NCBI RefSeq assembly: GCF_000373265.1
Contig: NZ_KB890767.1
Location: forward strand, 186,001 to 250,000
Reading direction: 5' to 3'
DNA length: 64,000 nt
DNA from: Pontibacter roseus DSM 17521
GTDB taxonomy: Bacteria; Bacteroidota; Bacteroidia; Cytophagales; Hymenobacteraceae
Position numbers and translations under genes: made by a program. Under the pieces are notes generated by a model. It searched no databases, was not told the origin of the DNA, and saw only the letters and a program-made list of their open reading frames with translations. Below are positions 34,565 to 43,505 of this stretch, one piece after another. The number at the start of each line of letters is the position of its first letter. Position 1 is the stretch's first letter.

Positions 34565-34931
34565 TGGAGATGCAGGGATTCGAACCCTGGTCCAGACAAG
34601 GAAATCGACGGGCTTTCTACATGCTTAGACTTATTCAGATTGTCGGGAGCTTGCAAGTATAAGTCAAACTTATGCGCACTCCTTAGATGCTTTGTTTCGC
34701 CTGTGCACCGCACCCTTACACAGACTAGTCAATCGAGTCGAAGCCTCTGATGTGCAAGCAGATTCACGAAACCTGCACGAGACTATGGCTAGTGCTTAAT
34801 ACCTAGATTAAGCAGCCATGGCGTAGTTATATTCGCCAGTTATTGTTTGAACGGATTTTTAACAGGTGGTACGCTCATCACCCGACATGCTTACACGCAA
34901 TCTGCACAAGCTGTCAATTCCAGTCATCCCC
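34565..34931 (-). ncRNA. ssrA: Transfer-messenger RNA (tmRNA)
   Basis: Rescues stalled ribosomes and tags the unfinished protein for degradation. The minus strand begins GGGGATGACTGGAATTGACAGC and ends CAGGGTTCGAATCCCTGCATCTCCA, giving a T-arm with the TTCGAAT loop and a seven-pair acceptor stem between GGGGATG and CATCTCC (one G-T pair). The CCA does not appear to be encoded. The tag reading frame at 34808-34837 gives GEYNYAMAA and a stop, in the Bacteroidota style. The length of about 367 nt is normal. The 3' end is duplicated at about 21601-21619, suggesting that the gene has served as an integration site. A candidate promoter lies at 34981-34988. Confidence 0.96.
34808..34837 (-). other. 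tmRNA tag-peptide reading frame GEYNYAMAA
   Basis: Within ssrA, minus-strand codons GGC GAA TAT AAC TAC GCC ATG GCT GCT are followed by TAA. The AMAA end is the protease-recognition tail, and the leading Gly codon is the likely resume codon. Confidence 0.9.
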
Positions 34932-34980
34932 ATAAGTTAAAGAACGGATTCTTGATGTCTCTACTTCAAGAAGCATGCCA

Positions 34981-34988
34981 CAAACATA
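34981..34988 (-). promoter_or_regulatory. Candidate -7 element of the ssrA promoter
   Basis: TATGTTTG on the minus strand fits the Bacteroidota TAnnTTTG consensus. It lies about 50 bp before the mature tmRNA 5' end, leaving room for a precursor leader. No good -33 TTTG was found. Confidence 0.45.
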
Positions 34989-35101
34989 CGCAATTTCCGG
35001 CAGTATGATGCGCCTTTGTCAATTAATAAACACAGGCAGACTGCTTAAAAGTTTCCGGCTGATTTTAATCCTTGCCCGCTGCAGTTAGGCTATACCTAAA
35101 A

Positions 35102-35144
35102 ACCGCTCCTCCCAAGGTATGCTGCATACCTTGGGAGGAGCGGT
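35102..35144 (-). terminator. Long perfect terminator stem after the transglutaminase-like gene
   Basis: A 21-bp perfect inverted repeat (starting ACCGCTCCTCCC) around a single central T, followed on the minus strand by TTTTT. It stands 37 bp after the stop of the gene at 35181. Confidence 0.9.
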
Positions 35145-35180
35145 GTGTTCTATTAAAATTACGCTTGCCTGATAGTCCAA

Positions 35181-36314
35181 CTACTTCTGGGCCGTGGCAG
35201 GTTTGGTTTCAAGCAGGGGCGCCTGGTAGAAGTCCACTAAAGAGTTGGTGTACTTCAGGTAATCCATGGGCTTGTCGCGCTGGAAAACCGTCGGGATTTT
35301 GGCGCCAACCGGCACCAGCATCAGCGATTTCTTCGAATCTATGGTTTCGCGCTTCAAGGCTATACCTTCGCGGTTGTCAAACTTCACGTCAAAGTAGTAC
35401 AGGTAGGGGTAAACGAAGTTGATGTACTGTGCCTTGCTTGTACCGGAGAGGCTTCTGATTTCGAGCGCGTCGTAGTTGTTGGCGATAGCCTGCTGAAACT
35501 CCACTGCGTTGAGCGGCACGTTGTTGAGCACGGGCATCACGTCAAACTGTCCGTCCAGCAGCACCCACTTCTGCAGGTCTGGCAGGTATACCTCCAGCAG
35601 CACGTGTCCTGCGCCAAACTCGGTGGTCTCGACTTCTTTTGTTTTCAGGCCCAAGGTGCGGGCGGCAAGGCCAAGGGAATTCAGCGCGGCTGCCGTCACG
35701 ATGCCATACTCCACGCAGCGGAACTGTTTGCCTTCCTTCACTTCGGCCAATATGGTGAGTGCGTCGTTGCGGGTCGGCTCGTTCATTCCGTTGTGTTTCC
35801 ACTGCTTGTGCACCCAGTTGACCATGCGCAAGGCCTTCTCGGTATCGTTAGTGGCACCGGCTATTACCTCGTCTAAATTGTATTGTTCGCGCAGCGTGTT
35901 TAGGTAGCTGTTGCCGTTGTTCTGCTCATACAGGAAGGTATAGGCGGGCACCTCGTTCTTTTCGTTGAACTTCAACGCATCAAAGCCCATGCCCTGCAGT
36001 TCGGTCAAGGCGTACTGGTTGTTGAGGCGCACATAGAACGGGTACGATTTGCCGGCCTTCACGGTGAAGCTGATGGAGTCGCGGTCAGTGAAGAACGTGA
36101 TGTTGGCCCTCTTGCCGTGCACAGGCACTTTGAGCACATCCGGGGCAATCTCCGGCATGATGTTCCAGTTGCCTTTCGTCCAGTCTTTGCCAACCCGGTA
36201 ATCGGCGGTGGCGGCGTTCGCCTCGATGACGGGCAAGCCTTTGTACTTTTGCTGACCCAGTACTGGCATGGCCAATGCGAACAGTACGAACAGGATGTTG
36301 AATGATTTTTTCAT
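35181..36314 (-). CDS. Exported transglutaminase-like domain protein
   Basis: A 377-residue protein with a signal peptide (MKKSFNILFVLFALAMPVLG, cleavage near residue 20). The N-terminal half looks like a beta-sandwich. The C-terminal half carries the transglutaminase-like (papain-fold) core: Cys200 in QFRCVEYG, His237 in GAGHVLLEVYLPDLQKW and Asp254 in LLDGQFD, the complete catalytic triad. This family includes peptidases and cross-linkers acting in the envelope. The actual reaction cannot be told from sequence. It stands alone, with a strong terminator downstream and a gene-free interval upstream. Confidence 0.82.
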   Translation of the reverse strand: MKKSFNILFVLFALAMPVLGQQKYKGLPVIEANAATADYRVGKDWTKGNWNIMPEIAPDVLKVPVHGKRANITFFTDRDSISFTVKAGKSYPFYVRLNNQYALTELQGMGFDALKFNEKNEVPAYTFLYEQNNGNSYLNTLREQYNLDEVIAGATNDTEKALRMVNWVHKQWKHNGMNEPTRNDALTILAEVKEGKQFRCVEYGIVTAAALNSLGLAARTLGLKTKEVETTEFGAGHVLLEVYLPDLQKWVLLDGQFDVMPVLNNVPLNAVEFQQAIANNYDALEIRSLSGTSKAQYINFVYPYLYYFDVKFDNREGIALKRETIDSKKSLMLVPVGAKIPTVFQRDKPMDYLKYTNSLVDFYQAPLLETKPATAQK

Positions 36315-36733
36315 AATTTTTTTTGGTTGTACTTAAGGTTTAATAATGGTTTTCAGTTCGATGGATGCTGGTGCAATTCCTAGCACTTAGACCTGTTAGC
36401 TGTTTCTGCTCCAGGGTAGCTGAAGAGGTATAAGAGATTTAGATGCCAAAAACTCAAAACCCTGATTTTAAGCAGCTTGGCCACATCCCTTCGCTATACC
36501 TGTCCGGTTACGTGCACACCAACCTGTACCATGTGTCCGCTTTCGTGACACTCGGTATTTCAGGTATAGGCGCGGCAGAAAATACCTCATAATCAGCCTT
36601 CGATAATCTTTTTTCCATGGGCATCAGCCAAGGAGATACCGCATGAAAAAGCAGCAGCCTTGCAAGCGGTCCGCTCACAAGGCTGCTATACCTTACTCTT
36701 CTACTTCTTATCCTGAGTCTATCAGGAGGAAGG
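36315..36733. other. Gene-free interval with terminator and two AGGTATAG-type octamers
   Basis: 419 bp without a credible gene. It holds octamer copies near 36493 and 36560 and, at its right end, the terminator of the permease gene (36651-36686). The promoter of the transglutaminase-like gene should also lie here but was not identified. Confidence 0.5.
36651..36686 (-). terminator. Terminator of the permease gene
   Basis: AGCAGCCTTG pairs with CAAGGCTGCT around an inner AGCGG/CCGCT stem. On the minus strand it is followed shortly by TTTTT. Confidence 0.8.
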
Positions 36734-39097
36734 TCACTCTGTTCGCAATGAGTTCACGGGGTCAGCCATGGCTGTTTTCACGGCATGGAAGCTCAGGGTG
36801 AACATGGCGATGACCAGCGTTACTAGGAACGCAGACCCGAATATCCACCAGCTGAGGTCTGTGCGGTAGGCGTAGTCGTTGAGCCAGTTGCTCATCAGGT
36901 ACCAGCTGAGCGGCAGGCCAATCAGGTTGGCAATCAGCACCAGTTTCAGGAAGTCTTTCGAAAGCATGAACACAATGCCTGACACCGATGCCCCCAGCAC
37001 CTTCCGGACCCCAATCTCTTTCTTTCGCTGCTCCGCCGTGAACAGGGCCAGCCCGAACAGCCCCAGGCAGGAGATGAAAATGGCTATACCTGCGAAGTAG
37101 TTACTCAGCTCTCCTATCACGCTCTCGCTTTTGTACATCCGCTCAAAGTCGGCGTCCAGGAAATGGTAGTCGAAGGGGAAGGCAGGATTGTGCTTCTGCA
37201 ACACGTTTTCCATGGAGGCAAGCCCCTCGGTGGTTTTACCAGGCTCAATGCGGGCCAGCAGGTAGCTGGTATAGGTGTTGGCAGGGTCCAGCCGGATGAT
37301 GAGTGGCATGACGCTCATGTGCATCGAGCGGGACTGGAAGTTCTTTACGACACCAATGATACGACCGTCTGCCTCCCACATGTTCAGCCGCTGCCCCACC
37401 GGGTTCTTCAACTGCATCAACCGCACGGCCTCTTCGTTGAGGATGAAATTCGCTGTGTCGGTGCCGTAATCCTTGGAGAAGACCCTTCCCTCCTTCAGTT
37501 GCATTCCCATTGTCTCCAGCAGGTCGTAATCCGTGAGCAAGAAGTCAATCAGCACCTCCTTGCCCGGCTCCTTGCCCTCCCACTTCACGTCACCCGTGTT
37601 GGAGCTGATTTGGATAGGCGTTTGACTGGCTGCTGAGACGGAGGCTATACCTGGCATCCGCAGCAGCTCCTGCTTCACGGTGCTGTACCGCTCCTTCAGT
37701 TCCCCTTCCAGCGGCACATACACCACGTTCTCGCGCTGCATGCCAATGTCCTTGGTGCGGATGTAATGCAACTGCAGGTATACCACCAGTGTGCTCACAA
37801 TGAGCAGCGCGGACAGCACGAATTGGAACACCACCAGCCCCTTGCGGAACAAAGCCACCCGGTTGTTCAGCCGCACCGTGCCCTTCAGCACAACCGCTGG
37901 GTCAAACGAAGACAGGAACAGGGCAGGGTAACTACCCGACACCAAACCCGTGAACAGGGCCACACCCAGCAATATCAGCCACACGCTGGGGTTGCTCAAA
38001 TCCAGGGAGACAGCCTTTCCGGTCAGGTCGTTGAAAGCTGGCAGCAGGATGCCTGTCAGGTTCACAGCCAGGAACAGCGCCAGGAAAGCGATGAGGATGG
38101 ACTCCACCATGAACTGCCGGATGAGTTCGGGTTTGCTGGCTCCCACTGCCTTTCTCACCCCCACCTCCTTGGCTCGCTTGGCCGAGCGCGCCGTGGCCAG
38201 GTTCATGAAGTTGATGCAGGCGATGACGAGTATGAACAAGGCCACTACGGAGAACAGGCGCACATACATAATCATACCGCTCTCGGTCTTTCCAGGCCTG
38301 AAATCGGAGTAAAGGTGCATGTCTTTCACGGCATGCACAAACAAGTCGGTGTCGCGTTCGCCTTTCCCATCCTGCTTCAGGAAGTACTTTATCTTTTTGT
38401 TGAAGCTAGGTATATCTGTGTTGGGGTGCACCTGCACATACGTCCGTACGCCATAGTTTCCCCAGGTGGTGAGCCATTCGTTGTTCGTCAGGAAATCCGC
38501 GAACGGGATGATGTAGTCGAACTGGAGCGAAGAGTTTTTGGGGACTTGCCGCATCACGCCCGTCACGGTATAGCTCTCGCTGTTGTTGAGCTTGAACACC
38601 TTGCCTACTGCCTCTGTCGTACCGAAGAACACGAGCGCCATGCTGTCGCTGATGACGACCGATTTGGGCTGCTGCAGTACCTGCGCGGCGTCGCCATGCA
38701 GCAGCGGGAAAGAGAAGGCCTGGAAGAACGTGGAATCCGCAAAAAAGCCCTTCCGCTTCAGCGCCTTGTCTCCGTGCGTGAACAGGTTATCCGAGTCCCA
38801 GGTCACCCGCACGGCGTGCTTCACCTCCGGCAGTTCGCGCTGCATGGCCGGCCCCAACAAACCCGGCCCGGCTGCGGTAATCAGGTCATCGGCACCGGGG
38901 TAATGCTGCTCCCCCATCACAATGTAGAGGTCCTCTATGTGCTTATGGAAGCGGTCATAGTTGAGTTCGTCCTGCACCCACAGCAGAATCAGGATGCTGC
39001 AAGTCATACCCAGCGCCAGGCCCGACACATTAATCAACGAGAAGCCCTTGTGGCGCATCAGGTTGCGGTAAGCCATTTTAAAATAGTTCTTCAGCAT
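36734..39097 (-). CDS. ABC transporter permease of the MacB/FtsX type
   Basis: About 787 residues from the ATG at 39095-39097 (MLKNYFKMAYRNLMRHKGFSLINVSGLALGM); an upstream ATG at 39148 adds 17 residues. The layout is that of tandem MacB/FtsX permeases: one membrane helix near the N-terminus, a large periplasmic MacB_PCD domain, three helices (about 270-410, including NLATARSAKRAKEVGVRKAVGASKPELIRQFMVES), a second periplasmic domain and three more helices (EQRKKEIGVRKVLGASVSGIVFMLS). No ATPase gene is adjacent, as is usual for this Bacteroidota family. It diverges from an NtrC-type regulator/kinase pair that may control it. Export of a drug, peptide or lipid is possible; the substrate is unknown. 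Confidence 0.92.
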   Translation of the reverse strand: MLKNYFKMAYRNLMRHKGFSLINVSGLALGMTCSILILLWVQDELNYDRFHKHIEDLYIVMGEQHYPGADDLITAAGPGLLGPAMQRELPEVKHAVRVTWDSDNLFTHGDKALKRKGFFADSTFFQAFSFPLLHGDAAQVLQQPKSVVISDSMALVFFGTTEAVGKVFKLNNSESYTVTGVMRQVPKNSSLQFDYIIPFADFLTNNEWLTTWGNYGVRTYVQVHPNTDIPSFNKKIKYFLKQDGKGERDTDLFVHAVKDMHLYSDFRPGKTESGMIMYVRLFSVVALFILVIACINFMNLATARSAKRAKEVGVRKAVGASKPELIRQFMVESILIAFLALFLAVNLTGILLPAFNDLTGKAVSLDLSNPSVWLILLGVALFTGLVSGSYPALFLSSFDPAVVLKGTVRLNNRVALFRKGLVVFQFVLSALLIVSTLVVYLQLHYIRTKDIGMQRENVVYVPLEGELKERYSTVKQELLRMPGIASVSAASQTPIQISSNTGDVKWEGKEPGKEVLIDFLLTDYDLLETMGMQLKEGRVFSKDYGTDTANFILNEEAVRLMQLKNPVGQRLNMWEADGRIIGVVKNFQSRSMHMSVMPLIIRLDPANTYTSYLLARIEPGKTTEGLASMENVLQKHNPAFPFDYHFLDADFERMYKSESVIGELSNYFAGIAIFISCLGLFGLALFTAEQRKKEIGVRKVLGASVSGIVFMLSKDFLKLVLIANLIGLPLSWYLMSNWLNDYAYRTDLSWWIFGSAFLVTLVIAMFTLSFHAVKTAMADPVNSLRTE

Positions 39098-39372
39098 AGT
39101 TTCAGGCAATAACTGGTTAAATTCCTTCTGCAAAATCTCAATCAGCATGAGCTTGTGTAGGTTATCCTGAAAAACGACAAGAAATAAAAATGCCAGCTTT
39201 ACAAATCCCTGTTTTACAGTTATTTACCATCATGTACCTACAAAATGTGTCCGGTTCCGATACACTGTCTGGCGGTACACGTGTGCGCTTTCGCAACATG
39301 CGCCAAACTGTGTATTAAAATTGATTTTGCTAAGGAAGAATTGTTGAATTCTGCTATCTTCGAATAAAAATC

Positions 39373-39380
39373 TAGCTTTG
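39373..39380 (+). promoter_or_regulatory. Candidate -7 element for the NtrC-family gene, almost leaderless
   Basis: TAGCTTTG fits TAnnTTTG and ends 5 bases before the ATG at 39386, so transcription would start at or next to the start codon. The same spacing occurs before dnaX. Confidence 0.4.
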
Positions 39381-39385
39381 AATGT

Positions 39386-40756
39386 ATGGCTGCTGCTAAA
39401 CAGGGACGAATCTTGGTGGTCGACGATGAGACGGATGTGCTCTTCGCGATGAAGATGCTGCTCAAGACCGAGGTGAAGGAAGTGGTGACGGAGAAAAACC
39501 CCGATAACCTGATGGCGCTCCTCAGCAAGGAGCAGTTCGATGTCATCTTTTTAGACATGAACTTCAAGAGCGCCCTGCACACGGGCAACGAAGGCATCTA
39601 CTGGCTCCGCCAGATACTGGAGAAGGACCGCAACGCGACTGTCATCCTCATCACGGCCTACGGCGATGTGGAACTGGCGGTGCGCTCCCTCAAGGAGGGC
39701 GCCTACGATTTCATTGTGAAGCCTTGGCACAACGACAAGCTCCTCGAGACCCTGCACCATGCCCTGGAGTCGAAGCAGCTCAAGCAGAAGGGGCAGCCAG
39801 CCAAAAACAAAGTCAGCGATGCCTCACCCATATTGGGTACATCCGATGCCATACGGGAGGTGTTGTACAAAATCGAAAAAATAGCGCCCACCGAGGCCAA
39901 CGTCCTGATACTGGGCGAGAACGGCACCGGCAAAGAACTGGTGGCCCGTGCGCTGCACCAGAAGTCCTTCCGGGCGGGCAAGCCCTTTGTGAGCATAGAC
40001 GTGGGTGCCTTGACCGATTCGCTGTTCGAGAGTGAGCTGTTCGGGTATAAGAAAGGCGCCTTCACCGATGCCAAAGAGGACCGCGCCGGCCGCTTTGAGG
40101 CCGCCAACGGAGGCACTTTGTTTTTGGATGAGATAGGCAACATCTCACTGCCCATGCAGGCCAAACTGCTCACGGTGCTGCAGAACCGACAGGTGACGCC
40201 GCTGGGCTCCAACCAACCCGTGCCGGTGGACATCCGTCTGGTCTCGGCCACCAACGTGCCCATTTACCAGCTGGCTTCTCAAAACCAGTTCCGCAAGGAT
40301 TTGATATACCGCATCAACACGGTAGAAATTGTGCTACCGCCCCTGCGCGAGCGCGGCGATGACGTGGAGCTGCTGGCGCAGCACTTCGCGGCGCACTATG
40401 CCCCTAAAAACCACAAAGCTATACCTGAGTTCGCTCCTGCCACACTCAAAAAGCTGAAGCAGCATACCTGGCCGGGCAACGTGCGGGAATTGCAACATGC
40501 CGTGGAGCGCGCCATCATCATGGCCGAGGGCAACGTGCTGCAGCCACAGGATTTCAGCTTTTCAGGTATGGAACTGGACGCGCCGTGGCCTGCGGCGGTA
40601 CCTGTTTTCGACCAGCAGCTGCCCCTCAGCGAGATTGAGCGCGAGACCATCCGCCGCGTGATTGAGAAGAACAAAGGCAACATATCCAAGTCCGCTAAAG
40701 AGCTGGGCCTCACCCGCACCGCCCTATACCGCCGCCTGAACAAGCATGACATTTAA
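39386..40756 (+). CDS. NtrC-family sigma-54-dependent response regulator
   Basis: A 456-residue regulator with three parts. The receiver domain covers about 1-125, with acidic pocket Asp13/Asp14, phospho-acceptor Asp57 in FLDMN and the conserved Lys in DFIVKPW. The AAA+ domain covers about 148-385, with Walker A GENGTGKE, the sigma-54 contact loop reading GAFTDA instead of the common GAFTGA, Walker B GGTLFLDEIGN, and WPGNVRELQH. The C-terminal Fis-type helix-turn-helix is NKGNISKSAKELGLTRTALYRRLNKH. It overlaps the histidine kinase gene by 11 bp, so they form a two-component pair. The divergent permease gene is a likely target. Confidence 0.94.
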   Translation: MAAAKQGRILVVDDETDVLFAMKMLLKTEVKEVVTEKNPDNLMALLSKEQFDVIFLDMNFKSALHTGNEGIYWLRQILEKDRNATVILITAYGDVELAVRSLKEGAYDFIVKPWHNDKLLETLHHALESKQLKQKGQPAKNKVSDASPILGTSDAIREVLYKIEKIAPTEANVLILGENGTGKELVARALHQKSFRAGKPFVSIDVGALTDSLFESELFGYKKGAFTDAKEDRAGRFEAANGGTLFLDEIGNISLPMQAKLLTVLQNRQVTPLGSNQPVPVDIRLVSATNVPIYQLASQNQFRKDLIYRINTVEIVLPPLRERGDDVELLAQHFAAHYAPKNHKAIPEFAPATLKKLKQHTWPGNVRELQHAVERAIIMAEGNVLQPQDFSFSGMELDAPWPAAVPVFDQQLPLSEIERETIRRVIEKNKGNISKSAKELGLTRTALYRRLNKHDI

Positions 40757-42104
40757 GCGCCTCGAGTTTGGCCTCCTGGTTCGCGTCCTGCTGCTGCTGG
40801 GCGTGATGTTCCTGACCGTGCAGTACCTGGTGCAGTTCACCTGGCTGCAGGTGTCGTCTGGCATCCTGGTGCTGCTGGCGCAGGTATGGGAGCTGGCCAG
40901 TTACCTGACGCGCAGTAACTATGAGATGGCCAAGTTCCTACAGGCCGTGCGGCAGCGCGACTTCACGCAGCAGTTCAACGAGAACCCCTCCAATCACTCG
41001 CTGGGTCCGCTGCACCAGGCGTTCAACCAAATCAGCCAGACCTTCAAGCAACTCGAGATAGAGAAAGAGGCGCAGTTCCAGTACATGCAAACCATCCTGC
41101 AGTTGATTGACACGGGCATCATGGCCTATGACGAGGAGGGCGAGGTGGAATGGGTGAACGATGCCTTCAAGCGCATACTTGGTATACCCTACCTCAAGAG
41201 TCTGAACGGACTGGAAAGACGCCACCCGCAGTTGCTGGAAGCCATACTGGAGTTGCAGCCCCACGAGAACAGGCTCCTGAAGCTGAAGCTGCCGCAGGGC
41301 ACGGCGCAGCTGCTCCTTTCGGCCACGGCATTCAGCATGCAGCAGCACAACCTGACACTGGTGGCCATCAAGAACGTGAGCTCGGCCGTGGACGAGACCG
41401 AGACAGAGGCCTGGCAGAAGCTGCTGCGCGTGATGACGCACGAAATCATGAACTCCGTGGCGCCTATCGCCTCCCTGGCTGACTCGCTGGGCAAGCACCT
41501 GCAGGCTGAGCGCGAGGAACAGGAGGGGCAGGGGCAGCTGCCGCCCAACCACGAACTGCTTCAGGACACCGAGGAGGGTATAGCCATCATCAAGAAACGA
41601 AGCGAAGGATTGTTGCGCTTTGCCCACTTCTACCGCAACCTCAACAAGTCGCAGAACATCCTGCTCACCACGGTCTATGTGCAGGAGCTTTTCAGCAGCA
41701 TTGAAACCTTCATGCACCCACGTTTGAAGGAGCAGGGCGTGGCCATCAGTTGCCAGGTGTCGCCGCAGGAGCTGACCTTGAATGGCGACGTGAACCTGCT
41801 GGAGCAGGTGCTGATAAACCTGATTCTGAACGCGGTGCGCGCGGTGAAAGACAGACCGGAACCCCACGTCTGGCTGAGTGCCGGCCGGCAGGAAAACGGA
41901 AAGGTGGTGATAGAGGTGCGCGACAACGGCACAGGTATACCCGAAGCCTTGATGGAAAGCATTTTCATTCCCTTCTTCACCTCCCACAAAGACGGCTCCG
42001 GTATCGGCCTCAGCCTGGCCAAGCACATCATGCTGCTGCACAAAGGCACCATACAGGTGGAGTCGCAGGAAGGCGTGGGCAGTGTGTTCCGGCTGGTCTT
42101 TTAG
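40746..42104 (+). CDS. Membrane sensor histidine kinase paired with the NtrC-family regulator
   Basis: A 452-residue kinase. Two N-terminal membrane helices (about 8-28 and 36-54) are joined by almost no periplasmic loop, so sensing is probably within the membrane or cytoplasm. A PAS-like region follows (QLIDTGIMAYDEEGEVEWVNDAFKRILG, about 119-146), then the H-box with phospho-acceptor His232 in LRVMTHEIMNSVAPI. The ATPase domain has N-box LINLILNAVRAV, G1 DNGTGIPE and G2 GSGIGLSLAKHIM. Its start lies inside the regulator gene, with 11 bp of overlap. Confidence 0.93.
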   Translation: MTFKRLEFGLLVRVLLLLGVMFLTVQYLVQFTWLQVSSGILVLLAQVWELASYLTRSNYEMAKFLQAVRQRDFTQQFNENPSNHSLGPLHQAFNQISQTFKQLEIEKEAQFQYMQTILQLIDTGIMAYDEEGEVEWVNDAFKRILGIPYLKSLNGLERRHPQLLEAILELQPHENRLLKLKLPQGTAQLLLSATAFSMQQHNLTLVAIKNVSSAVDETETEAWQKLLRVMTHEIMNSVAPIASLADSLGKHLQAEREEQEGQGQLPPNHELLQDTEEGIAIIKKRSEGLLRFAHFYRNLNKSQNILLTTVYVQELFSSIETFMHPRLKEQGVAISCQVSPQELTLNGDVNLLEQVLINLILNAVRAVKDRPEPHVWLSAGRQENGKVVIEVRDNGTGIPEALMESIFIPFFTSHKDGSGIGLSLAKHIMLLHKGTIQVESQEGVGSVFRLVF

Positions 42105-42287
42105 ACACGGCGAGCAGGTATAGCTGCAGCAAGTACTCCATGCTGCTTCGTAATGATTAAATACGACCTCCTGGAGTTGGTAAAAGTTGAATATAACACC
42201 TACAAATCAACCCTAATCTGCTGCTTCCGTTCATAGTCGGACAAGGGTAAAATACAGTGCTTCATTCATTTACATCCTTATTGACTG

Positions 42288-43409
42288 ATGAACTCTCCAG
42301 GATTACAGCGGAGCGTGGCTGACATTCTTGCCATTGCCGATGTCAAAATCAACGGGCCAGACCAGTGGGACCTGCAGGTGCACGACAACCGGTTCTTCAG
42401 GCGCGTGCTCAGCCAGGGTACACTCGGCTTAGGTGAGTCGTACATGGACGGCTGGTGGGATTGCGAGCGTATAGACGAATTCGCTTTCCGGGTGCTGCGC
42501 GCCGACCTGTACAAGCGCGCTCGGTTGGGCTGGAAATCGTGGCTGGAGATGCTGCTGGCCAAACTGGTGAACCTGCAGCCCAAGGGCAAGGCCGCTCGCA
42601 ACGCGCAACGCCACTACGACATCGGCAACAAGCTATACCTGCGCATGCTGGACAAGCGCCTGACCTACAGCTGCGGCTACTGGAAGAACGCCGACACCCT
42701 GGACCAGGCGCAGGAAAACAAACTCGACCTCATCTGCCGTAAACTCCGGCTGCAGCCAGGCCAGCGGGTACTCGACATAGGGTGTGGCTGGGGAAGTTTT
42801 GCAGGTTTCGCCGCCGAGAGGTATGGCGTAGAGGTGGTGGGCGTGACCGTGTCGCGGGAGCAGGCGGAACTGGGGCGGGAGCTCTGCAAAGGGCTGCCGG
42901 TCGAGATACGGCTGCAGGACTACCGCGATGTGCGGGAGCAGTTCGACCATGTGGTATCGGTGGGTATGGTGGAGCATGTGGGCTACCGCAACCACCGCAC
43001 TTTTATGCAGACGGCCGCCCGCTGCCTCAAAGACGATGGCCTTTTTCTGCTGCACACCATCGGGGTAAACTACTCCAGAACCTCCGCCGACCCCTTCACC
43101 GACACCTACATTTTCCCCAACTGCCTCATCCCCTCGCTTAAACAACTGACCCAAGCCATGGAGAAAATCTTTGTGGTGGAAGATATACACAACTTCGGCC
43201 CGCACTACGACTATACCCTCATGGCCTGGTTCGATAACTTCAACCAGAGCTGGGACGAACTGCATGGAGAATATGGCGAGCGCTTCTACCGCATGTGGAA
43301 ATATTACTTGCTCTCCAGCGCCGGCTCGTTTAGGGCACGCAACAACCAGCTCTGGCAGCTCGTGCTTTCCAAGAAAGGTATACTGGGCGGCTACGAAACG
43401 GTGCGGTAA
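42288..43409 (+). CDS. cfa: Cyclopropane-fatty-acyl-phospholipid synthase
   Basis: Transfers a methylene group from S-adenosylmethionine to unsaturated acyl chains of membrane phospholipids. The 373-residue protein has the N-terminal lipid-binding region typical of bacterial CFA synthases (GLGESYMDGWWDCERIDEFAFRVLRADL, about 45-72). The SAM-binding Rossmann fold carries motif I VLDIGCGWGSFAGFAAERYG (about 161-180). Family motifs QRHYDIGNKLYLRMLDKRLTYSCGYW and GMVEHVGYRNHRTFM are also present. A 183-bp gap separates it from the kinase gene, so it is probably an independent unit, closed by the terminator at 43442-43478. Confidence 0.95.
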   Translation: MNSPGLQRSVADILAIADVKINGPDQWDLQVHDNRFFRRVLSQGTLGLGESYMDGWWDCERIDEFAFRVLRADLYKRARLGWKSWLEMLLAKLVNLQPKGKAARNAQRHYDIGNKLYLRMLDKRLTYSCGYWKNADTLDQAQENKLDLICRKLRLQPGQRVLDIGCGWGSFAGFAAERYGVEVVGVTVSREQAELGRELCKGLPVEIRLQDYRDVREQFDHVVSVGMVEHVGYRNHRTFMQTAARCLKDDGLFLLHTIGVNYSRTSADPFTDTYIFPNCLIPSLKQLTQAMEKIFVVEDIHNFGPHYDYTLMAWFDNFNQSWDELHGEYGERFYRMWKYYLLSSAGSFRARNNQLWQLVLSKKGILGGYETVR

Positions 43410-43441
43410 TCCCGGCTATACCTACCTGAGCGAAAATAAGA

Positions 43442-43478
43442 AAGCCTGGCCGCAGCGGTGTTGGCTGCGGCCAGGCTT
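43442..43478. terminator. Bidirectional terminator between cfa and the M36 peptidase gene
   Basis: AAGCCTGGCCGCAGC pairs perfectly with GCTGCGGCCAGGCTT around a short loop, between two converging genes. Flanking A-rich and T-containing tails are modest. Confidence 0.85.
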
Positions 43479-43505
43479 CTATACCTGGTTCCTGTCAGGA
43501 GCCGG

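Noticed and set aside
37766..39112. Plus-strand frame of 448 codons opposite the FtsX-type permease
   Set aside because: Antisense shadow: very rich in His, Gln, Arg and Glu, no domain, and the opposite strand encodes a clear permease.
39265..39290. Possible sigma-54 promoter (TGGCGGTACACGTGTGC) before the NtrC-family gene
   Set aside because: The GG-to-GC spacing is two bases too long for a -24/-12 site.
40938..42041. Minus-strand frame of 367 codons opposite the histidine kinase
   Set aside because: Gln/His/Val-rich antisense frame without motifs.
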